A stretch of 39,263 bases of DNA from SAR116 cluster bacterium AG-325-I21 (GTDB lineage Bacteria > Pseudomonadota > Alphaproteobacteria > Puniceispirillales > Puniceispirillaceae), in assembly GCA_003282865.1 (NCBI GenBank), contig QBYK01000015.1, positions 1-39,263 of the forward strand, read 5' to 3'. Below are positions 33,407 through 39,263 of the stretch, piece after piece. Made by a program: the position numbers and the translations under genes. A model generated the notes under the pieces. The model saw only the letters and a list, made by a program, of their open reading frames with translations, ran no database searches and had not been told where the DNA came from. Within the stretch, counting starts at the first letter, position 1. Every line of letters begins with the position of its first letter.

Positions 33407-34346
33407 TCTTCGGTGGTGCACAGTCACATTTTCAACTGAACCAGACATCACCACCATTGCCGCTGCTTCAAGATGTTGGCAAAACCGAAACAACTAAAAA
33501 GGGCACAATTTGCAATCGATTGCTCTTGAGCTTAGCCCAGTTTTGAATGCCTGCACAAAAAAGCACATGCTAGAGTTCCGCTTCTTTTACAGCAAATACA
33601 GAGATATTTCAAAAGAAGGCTTGAACCCCAAGACTGACAGCAGTCCTTGCTTCAGGAAAAACTATTGGGCGAACACTAACGACTGACTCATTAAAGCGCT
33701 CAACCTTCTCTTTGTGTGATGTCGGCATGTGAATTGCTGGCATGCAAGGGCAAGAAAACTGGAAACATGTATTGTCCAAAACACATAAAAATAGTCCCAT
33801 TGAGCGTTATTCGCGCAAATCAAACGTTGACATTGCCCATCAAACACATCAACCAATCACATTAATCGCCGGCCCAAGGTGCAAGCCCCTGTTCCCTCGG
33901 GCCCATACCGTCGTGATAAAGTCATTCTTAAATAAAACGCCGCCCTCAGTAACCCTGATTTTGATTTGGGGTAAAATTATTTGAAACTAGAATAAACTAG
34001 AATAATGAATCATAATCAATAGCTTGATTTTGCATGGGACAGACTGTCTCTAAACCACTTATTTTATAATAAATACAACAGTTTGTGTCATATAGTTAAA
34101 ACGCTCAGGTATCACACCCTCGGCGCTTTTTTCCTTTGGTGTAAGTCAAGGACTCGATCAGTGACGATAATGTCATGAAAGAGCACTAAATTAGGCACTT
34201 GTATCCTTGCCGACCCCAAGAACTGGCAAGGTTTGTCAACAAATGGGGTATCAAATCGTTATACAACAATAGATTGTAAAATCGATAAAGGCACTGCCGC
34301 GGCGTTGCCACGAGAAGTCCCACCTGCGATTGATATTTGCTAGTAG
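33407..34346. other. Gene-poor region upstream of the cox operon
   Basis: I see no supportable gene here. Short frames on both strands (for example around 33609-33800 on the minus strand) lack a ribosome site and recognisable motifs. The segment is AT-rich and may contain remains of older insertions, but I cannot name any. Confidence 0.5.
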
Positions 34347-34751
34347 CTATTCGACTGGTGTCATAATTTTTTGCCCATCAACTCCGATAGCGACTACGAT
34401 TGCTTTGATCGGAACGTCACGAGTATTTTTTGAGCTGCGGACCACCCCGACATCCTCAATAAACGCGTCGTCTGGCCTATAAACTCTAGATTTCCCATCT
34501 CGGTAATTTAATGCGACTTCGCCCTGCTGGATGATCAATAGTACAGGAAAGGATTGTGTATGTGGAGCTACAGGAGCGCCGACAGGGACGGTGAATTCGA
34601 AAGCGGTTATCTTTGCCTCACCTGTTTGGTAAACAATTTTTTTGCCAAGCACCGTCTCACCCGTGAATATAATGCGTCTAACATGCCCGTTCGCGAATGC
34701 TTGCCCTATCTAGCTTGGTAAAGCTGAAAAAATAACAGCAATTCTTAACAT
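34347..34751 (-). pseudogene. Cupin-fold secreted protein gene with an in-frame amber codon
   Basis: An ATG at 34751 has a good AAAGGAG site and starts a signal peptide, MLRIAVIFSALPS, that is cut by TAG at 34712-34710. Reading through continues in the same frame as IGQAFANGHVRRIIFTGETV and then a 101-residue cupin-like domain (VPVGAPVAPHTQSFPVLLII, then QQGEVALNYRDGKSRVYRPD) up to 34347. The intact ancestor would be a small periplasmic cupin of about 134 residues. A GTG at 34652 could start a signal-less form. A single substitution explains the break, so the gene is probably freshly inactivated. Confidence 0.65.
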
Positions 34752-35183
34752 AAAAATCTCCTTTTCGTTAAAAAAACACAAAAGCCCAAGAGTCCGCTGT
34801 GTTATTCACGAAAACCGTACTGTTTATCTAGCAGTTAAAACTCACTTTTTTGCGATATGCCTTTATACAAACGCCGAGGGTTACCTCCCTGTTTGAATTT
34901 GTGGCAGGTTACCTACGCTTTCCAAGTGTTTCATGTGCACCTGTCTGATGCTTCGCTTGCGGCAGCGTGATTTATTGGAATAAAATGATCTCAAAAAAGC
35001 TATGAAAACCGGGAAAAAAGGAGGCCAAAAGACTGGCAAAATGCTGAAGCGCAAGAGCCTAATGGACAAAGGTTATTGATTGTGCAAGTTTGTAAAAGCT
35101 TAGTGGCACAACGAGGCTGCGTTAGGCTGGGTTTTACAATCCTAAAATATATTAAAAACAGTTAGATAAGAAATATTCTTGAA
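34752..35183. other. Gene-poor region between cupin pseudogene and tRNA-Ser remnant
   Basis: No gene can be supported. A 62-codon minus-strand frame (34881-35069) is basic and without motifs or ribosome site. The region lies next to the tRNA-Ser remnant and may be debris of an older integrated element; no integrase fragment can be recognised by eye. Confidence 0.45.
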
Positions 35184-35235
35184 CTTGAAAACCGGCAAGC
35201 TGGCGTCACCTTCCAGAGTTCGGATCCCGGTCTCT
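35184..35235 (+). pseudogene. tRNA-Ser 3' fragment (old attachment scar)
   Basis: These 52 bases match tRNA-Ser positions 13537-13588 at 46 sites in the same orientation. The match begins exactly at the anticodon loop (CTTGAAA) and ends in the acceptor stem (GTCTCT), after which similarity stops before the CCA. The 5' half is absent, so it is not a functional tRNA. Such one-sided tRNA copies are the usual mark of an element integrated in a tRNA gene. Confidence 0.8.
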
Positions 35236-35445
35236 GATTTTGTTCCCCACAATCAGTTGTCATTTAAGTGCCTCGATGGATCATTAATGCCCATAACCAA
35301 GTTTCAGCGACGCTAGAATCCAACATCATTGCGGGCTGCTTAATATTTTCGTTTATGGCAGATCACAGAAATGACTTAATATCTGAAATAACACACTGTC
35401 GACCTATTTTCATATCCGAGCTTGCCAGCCTAATCGCCAAAAGTT

Positions 35446-36450
35446 TTAATTTTCTAGCCTGTGTGAGTCTTTTTCTTCCCAATTCGATGTAATGGCCATT
35501 CCAATTTGCAAGTTACTCGAAAAAAAAAGTTCGTCGCTCAGTAAAGACTGAATTTCTCTACCGTCTGGGTAAATTGCCGTCACTTTAACTTTCTCGCCTT
35601 GAAATTCAATTGCCGAAATCATGGCTTCTTCCAAGCCCGATTTCTTTACTGCATGAAAAGACGTTTTATCCATTCTTACAGCATACTTCTTTCCAAGCCT
35701 TGTTACGATGTTGTGATTACCCACAAATTTTGCCACAAATTCATTCTTTGGGTGATTAAAAATAATAGCAGGTCGATCTATTTGTTCAATTTGGCCAGAA
35801 TTCATGACTACAATCACATCTGAAAGCGCTAGGGCTTCGTCCTGCGCGTGCGTCACATGAATGAAGGTTATTCCGAGCTTTTGCTGCAAGGTTTTTAGCT
35901 CATACCGCATTTTCACCCTTAGAAAGGGATCCAACGCTGATAGAGGTTCATCAAGTAATAAAATTGACGGTTTAGTTATAAGTGATCGTGCTAAAGCCAC
36001 CCTTTGTTGTTGACCTCCTGACAACTGATTAGGATACCGTTGTTTGAACTCCGACATCCTAACCATCTCCAGTATCTCGGCCGTCTGATGGCTTCTTTCA
36101 ACTGGCTTGATGCCTCGCATTTTCAGAGGAAAACCTACATTGTCCGAACAATTGAGATGGGGAAATAGCGCATAGTTTTGAAACATCATCGAAGTTCCCC
36201 GCTTAGCCGGCGGTAGATCATTAATAACAGTTTTACCCAGAACTATTTCTCCACTTGTGATATGCTCGTGTCCAGCAATCATCCGTAAAGTTGATGTTTT
36301 GCCACATCCAGATGGTCCAAGAAGACAACAATAAGTTCCAGCCTGCAGTTTTAAATTAACGTTCTTTACTGCATTAACATTTTCATAGTTCTTGTGCACG
36401 GAAGCTAGTTCTAAATCTTCAGGCTTTTGAGCGCCAAAGGTTTCTTGCAT
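35446..36450 (-). CDS. potA: ABC transporter ATPase, PotA-like
   Basis: This 334-residue ATPase has Walker A GPSGCGKTS at about residues 45-53, Q-loop FQNYALFPHL, signature LSGGQQQRVALARSL, Walker B ILLLDEPLSALDP and the switch His in THAQDEA. A C-terminal TOBE-like domain (about 245-334) follows, as in PotA and other family-1 importers. It is transcribed away from the binding-protein gene at 36669, which is unusual for Pot operons where potA usually leads. With the permeases it would power uptake of a polyamine-like or other small organic solute. Confidence 0.9.
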   Translation of the reverse strand: MQETFGAQKPEDLELASVHKNYENVNAVKNVNLKLQAGTYCCLLGPSGCGKTSTLRMIAGHEHITSGEIVLGKTVINDLPPAKRGTSMMFQNYALFPHLNCSDNVGFPLKMRGIKPVERSHQTAEILEMVRMSEFKQRYPNQLSGGQQQRVALARSLITKPSILLLDEPLSALDPFLRVKMRYELKTLQQKLGITFIHVTHAQDEALALSDVIVVMNSGQIEQIDRPAIIFNHPKNEFVAKFVGNHNIVTRLGKKYAVRMDKTSFHAVKKSGLEEAMISAIEFQGEKVKVTAIYPDGREIQSLLSDELFFSSNLQIGMAITSNWEEKDSHRLEN

Positions 36451-36668
36451 TGAAAATTTGCCTCGTTAGGTTATTCAAGACTTTATAAGTGTTGATTAAG
36501 TCAAAAGGTTGCGATTGTGTCCATCATACTAGAATTTTCTAAATCGAAGTTACCACATTGCTCAGTAATGACCGTGATGCAACATTTGCACTAGTGTCTT
36601 ATGTTTATTCTTCTAGAGTTTTTTTCTCTTTTTTTTATTATCATAATAAATTTGATTAGGAGACTTAA

Positions 36669-37949
36669 ATGCAAAAAAGTTCATCGAAGAAAATTACACG
36701 TAGGAAAATGCTTCAGAATTCTGCTGCGGTTGGCGCAGTTGCTGGCGCGAGTATTATTACTGGTTTTCCTGCAGTTCACGCCCAAGATGCTCCAACAATT
36801 CGCTATCTTGGAACAGCTGTCAACATGGGCAGCGAACCTGAGAAACGCCTATTTGAGGACACTGGCATAAAAGTTAAATATATATCAAAAACTACCGATG
36901 AAGTTGTGAAAACTATTCTAACTCAACCCAATAGCTTTGACATTGTTGACTCTGAATATTTCAGTATGCCGAAACTAGTCCCGTCTGGCAGTTTGCTTGG
37001 GATGGACACAAAGCGGATCAAGGAGTGGAGCAATGTTGTAACAGCATTCACTGAAGGTAAAGTTGGAGGCAAAACAATTGGTGACCAGGGCACCGCTCCA
37101 AAAAAAGTTCTTTATCTCAAAGGTTCAAGCTCTAAAGAATTTTCTTCAGAGGCGACTCAGTATGTTACGCTAATTCCTACGGTTTACAACGCCGATACCC
37201 TAGGTATTAGACCTGATCTGATAAAGCGGCCTATAAGTACTTGGGCAGAACTTTTAAATCCAGAGTTTAAGGGCAAAGCTTGCATTCTAAACATTCCCTC
37301 AATCGGTATAATGGATGCTGCCATGGTTGTGGAAGCCATGGGCGAGTACAAATACCCGGACAAAGGAAATATGACAAAAGCTGAAATCGACTTGACCATG
37401 AAAATCTTCACAGAAGCAAAGAAATCAGGTCAGTTTCGGGCTTTTTGGAGCGATTTTAACGAAAGCGTGAACTTAATGGCATCTGGGGAAGTGGTGATAC
37501 AATCAATGTGGGCACCCGCAATTACTGCGGTTCGATCTCAAGGTATTCCATGCGTTTATCAACCTTTAAAAGAGGGGTATAGAGCTTGGGCAGCAGGATT
37601 TGCGCTTCCATCAACAGCAAAGGGGCGCCAAGCTGATATCTGTTACGAATATATAAACTGGTTCCTATCAGGTTGGATGGGTGCTTACCTTAACCGACAA
37701 GGCTATTATTCTGCCGTGCTTTCAACGGCGGAAGCAAACATGGAGTCTTACGAGTGGGATTATTGGATGAAAGGTAAAGCGGCCACAAAAGACATACTAT
37801 CGCCAACCGGACAGAAGCTAGCTTCGATTGGTGAGGTTCGAGACGGGGGATCGTACGAAGACAGAATGGGCGGCGTAGCCTGCTGGAATGCAACCATGGA
37901 CGAAAACAAGTATATGGTAAGGAAATGGAACGAGATGATTGCTTCTTAA
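36669..37949 (+). CDS. potD: Tat-exported solute-binding protein, PotD-like
   Basis: This 426-residue periplasmic binding protein starts with a twin-arginine signal (TRRKMLQN, Arg pair near residues 11-12, then AAVGAVAGASIITGFPAVHA). The mature part has the family-1 layout: APTIRYLGTAVNMGSEPEKR, FDIVDSEYFSMPKLV, IPTVYNADTLGI, a hinge around VIQSMWAPAITAVR and a C-terminal WMKGKAA segment. The ribosome site TTAGGAG is about 7 bases before the ATG. Spermidine/putrescine is the default guess from the neighbours; the ligand is not shown by the sequence. Confidence 0.85.
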   Translation: MQKSSSKKITRRKMLQNSAAVGAVAGASIITGFPAVHAQDAPTIRYLGTAVNMGSEPEKRLFEDTGIKVKYISKTTDEVVKTILTQPNSFDIVDSEYFSMPKLVPSGSLLGMDTKRIKEWSNVVTAFTEGKVGGKTIGDQGTAPKKVLYLKGSSSKEFSSEATQYVTLIPTVYNADTLGIRPDLIKRPISTWAELLNPEFKGKACILNIPSIGIMDAAMVVEAMGEYKYPDKGNMTKAEIDLTMKIFTEAKKSGQFRAFWSDFNESVNLMASGEVVIQSMWAPAITAVRSQGIPCVYQPLKEGYRAWAAGFALPSTAKGRQADICYEYINWFLSGWMGAYLNRQGYYSAVLSTAEANMESYEWDYWMKGKAATKDILSPTGQKLASIGEVRDGGSYEDRMGGVACWNATMDENKYMVRKWNEMIAS

Positions 37950-37959
37950 TCCATTAATA

Positions 37960-37987
37960 GCAGGGCATCCTGGGAAGGGTGTCCTGC
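37960..37987 (+). promoter_or_regulatory. Intercistronic hairpin after the binding-protein gene
   Basis: GCAGGGCATCC (37960-37970) pairs with GGGTGTCCTGC (37977-37987) around a six-base loop, with two G-T pairs. No T-tract follows. Hairpins at this position in importer operons commonly protect the upstream mRNA and raise the binding protein over the permeases. Confidence 0.6.
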
Positions 37988-38008
37988 ATCTTTAAGGTGA
38001 CTGAACAA

Positions 38009-38878
38009 ATGAAAGTTAATTGGTCTTTTTTTCTGGCATTACCTTTCTACAGCATATTTGTTTTTTTCTTTTTTTTACCTCTGGTTTTAACATTTGTTGT
38101 CAGCTTTTGGGATTACACGGATTACTCGATAATACCAGATTTTATTCTATCCAATTATCATTACATATTTGAAGGATGTTTGAGTTTCGCAGATGAACCA
38201 TGTTTGACGTTCAGAACCTACGCCTCCACTTTGTTTTTTTGCCTATTTACCTGGTTCTTTACGCTCATTCTTGGCTTCACAGTTTCATTTTTTTTAGCGT
38301 TTCACGTGCGCTCCACTCCATTGCAGATTGGCTTGTTTCTTCTGTGCACGATCCCGTTTTGGACATCAAACGTCATCAGAATGGTATCTTGGATACCCCT
38401 TCTGGGTCGAAATGGAATGTTCAATGACTTTTTGCTCAACTTCAATATAATTGAAACACCGGTTGATTGGTTTTTATTTTCGCCGTTCTCTGTTTTGGTA
38501 GCTTTTGTTCATCTCTATACACTTTTTATGATTGTTCCAATTTTCAACTCAATGATGAGGATAGACCGTTCATTGATAGAAGCCGCTTTCGATGCCGGCG
38601 CCAGCCAGTATCAAATTCTTATTGGTGTAATCATACCGCTTTGTAAGCCCGGTATTCTTATTGGCTCAATTTTTGTTATCACAGTGGTGATGGGTGATTT
38701 CCTCACGATTGGAATCATGGGTGGTCAACAAATCGCATCAATAGGGAAGATCATTCAAGTTGAGATGGCTTATTTGCAACTGCCCGCGGCAGCTGCCAAC
38801 GCAGTGATCTTATTGGTTGTCACGTTGTTAATGATTTTCTTAATGACGAGGATCATTGACATTAGGAGAGAGCTTTAG
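38009..38878 (+). CDS. potB: ABC transporter permease, PotB-like
   Basis: This 289-residue membrane protein has six predicted helices, the first in FFLALPFYSIFVFFFFLPLV (residues 5-25). The EAA-type cytoplasmic loop is IEAAFDAGASQYQILIGVIIPL CKPGI (about 190-216). It resembles PotB/family-1 permeases. I took the ATG at 38009 because AAGGTG is eight bases upstream; a GTG at 37979 would add ten hydrophilic residues. The stop is directly followed by the next permease ATG (38879). Confidence 0.88.
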   Translation: MKVNWSFFLALPFYSIFVFFFFLPLVLTFVVSFWDYTDYSIIPDFILSNYHYIFEGCLSFADEPCLTFRTYASTLFFCLFTWFFTLILGFTVSFFLAFHVRSTPLQIGLFLLCTIPFWTSNVIRMVSWIPLLGRNGMFNDFLLNFNIIETPVDWFLFSPFSVLVAFVHLYTLFMIVPIFNSMMRIDRSLIEAAFDAGASQYQILIGVIIPLCKPGILIGSIFVITVVMGDFLTIGIMGGQQIASIGKIIQVEMAYLQLPAAAANAVILLVVTLLMIFLMTRIIDIRREL

Positions 38879-39263
38879 ATGATTAATAATAGAGGATTTT
38901 CCTTTTATTTTTGCCTACTTGTGTTCTCCGCATTCGTGTTATTTTTATATGGACCAACCCTCACTATTATTTTATTGAGCTTTCAAGGGCCAGAAGGTGG
39001 ACTAACATTTCCAATGAATGGATTTTCATTTCACTGGTTTTATAAGCTTTATGAAGGCGGAGGATATGTTGATATCGGATCGGCATTCAGACGATCCTTT
39101 ATTTTAGGGACGACAGTCATGGTACTGACTGTTGTGTTGTCCATAGCTGCTGGAATGGCTTTCCGAAAAAAGTTCCCTGGCTCGAGCGTTCTATTTTATT
39201 TAACAATTTCTAGTTTAATTGTCCCATCAATCATTCTTTCTTTAGGTGTCGCACTCGAATTCC
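38879..39263 (+). CDS. potC: ABC transporter permease, PotC-like, 5' part only
   Basis: The frame begins with MINNRGFSFYFCLLVFSAFV directly after the potB stop and runs out of the window after about 128 residues. The first helix (10-33), the ILLSFQGPEGG loop with PMNGFSFHWFYKLYEG and the next helices (LGTTVMVLTVVLSIAAGMAF) match PotC-type family-1 permeases. The second half with the EAA loop lies beyond the end. It should form the heterodimeric channel with the preceding permease. Confidence 0.85.
   Translation, partial: MINNRGFSFYFCLLVFSAFVLFLYGPTLTIILLSFQGPEGGLTFPMNGFSFHWFYKLYEGGGYVDIGSAFRRSFILGTTVMVLTVVLSIAAGMAFRKKFPGSSVLFYLTISSLIVPSIILSLGVALEF

Noticed and set aside
34881-35069. Minus-strand 62-codon frame near the tRNA-Ser remnant
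   Set aside because: It has no ribosome site and no recognisable family. The basic composition alone does not support a gene.
36601-36870. Plus-strand frame overlapping the start of the binding protein gene
   Set aside because: It conflicts with a clear Tat signal and a well-placed ribosome site for the gene at 36669.
1-39263. CRISPR array or insertion sequence
   Set aside because: I found no array of short regularly spaced repeats and no recognisable transposase gene. The 78-bp repeat has only two full copies.

Overview
The window looks like the chromosome of a marine-type alphaproteobacterium. The reasons are the conserved order mltB-rlpA-dac-tmk-holB-metG-tatD-MBL hydrolase, a zinc-less MetG, a form I (cox-type) aerobic CO dehydrogenase cluster, and a polyamine-type ABC transporter. 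SAR116 or Roseobacter-like lineages are plausible, but I cannot fix the taxon from this sequence alone.

Region 1 (1-13.2 kb) is core chromosome. After the 3' end of a ThiX/SsuC-type permease comes a minus-strand series running from mltB through rlpA (both peptidoglycan lytic enzymes), a PBP5/6-type D,D-carboxypeptidase, dTMP kinase, DNA polymerase III delta', methionyl-tRNA synthetase and TatD to a PhnP-like metallo-beta-lactamase-fold hydrolase. Upstream of this run lies a two-gene RND efflux pump (adaptor and 1055-aa transporter).

Region 2 (13.5-23.2 kb) is an integrated genomic island in the 3' end of an intact tRNA-Ser(UGA). It carries a P4-type tyrosine integrase, an AlpA-like regulator, a second HTH protein, an Mrr-like PD-(D/E)XK nuclease and a tryptophan-rich unknown protein. 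The last two each sit behind a copy of a 78-bp duplicated leader. Next come a decayed secreted-protein gene and a three-gene set zorA-zorB-zorE (MotA-like, OmpA/MotB-like, HNH nuclease) that fits a type II-like Zorya anti-phage system. The island ends with a small membrane protein, a divergently transcribed extensin-like LAS/M15-type peptidase, and a 12-bp copy of the tRNA end at 23205-23216.

Region 3 (23.3-33.4 kb) is a minus-strand cox operon with higher G+C by eye. Transcription order is coxM-coxS-coxL (the structural subunits, with the form I active-site loop AYRCSFR), then coxD, coxE, coxF, a MobA-like cytidylyltransferase, coxG, an XdhC remnant, and a molybdopterin-binding/MobA-like fusion. 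The last two genes, nearest the island, look damaged: one lacks its N-terminal half and one has an in-frame internal deletion in the nucleotidyltransferase domain. A perfect 17-bp inverted repeat lies upstream of coxM, and two mutually exclusive hairpins lie between coxL and coxD.

Region 4 (33.4-39.3 kb) starts with about 2 kb of gene-poor, decaying DNA. It holds a cupin gene whose signal peptide is broken by an amber codon, and a 52-bp degenerate copy of the 3' part of tRNA-Ser. That copy, with the intact tRNA-Ser at 13.5 kb, brackets both the island and the cox cluster, suggesting a tRNA-Ser hotspot used more than once. The window ends in a Pot-like ABC transporter (ATPase divergent from binding protein and two permeases, the last cut by the window edge).
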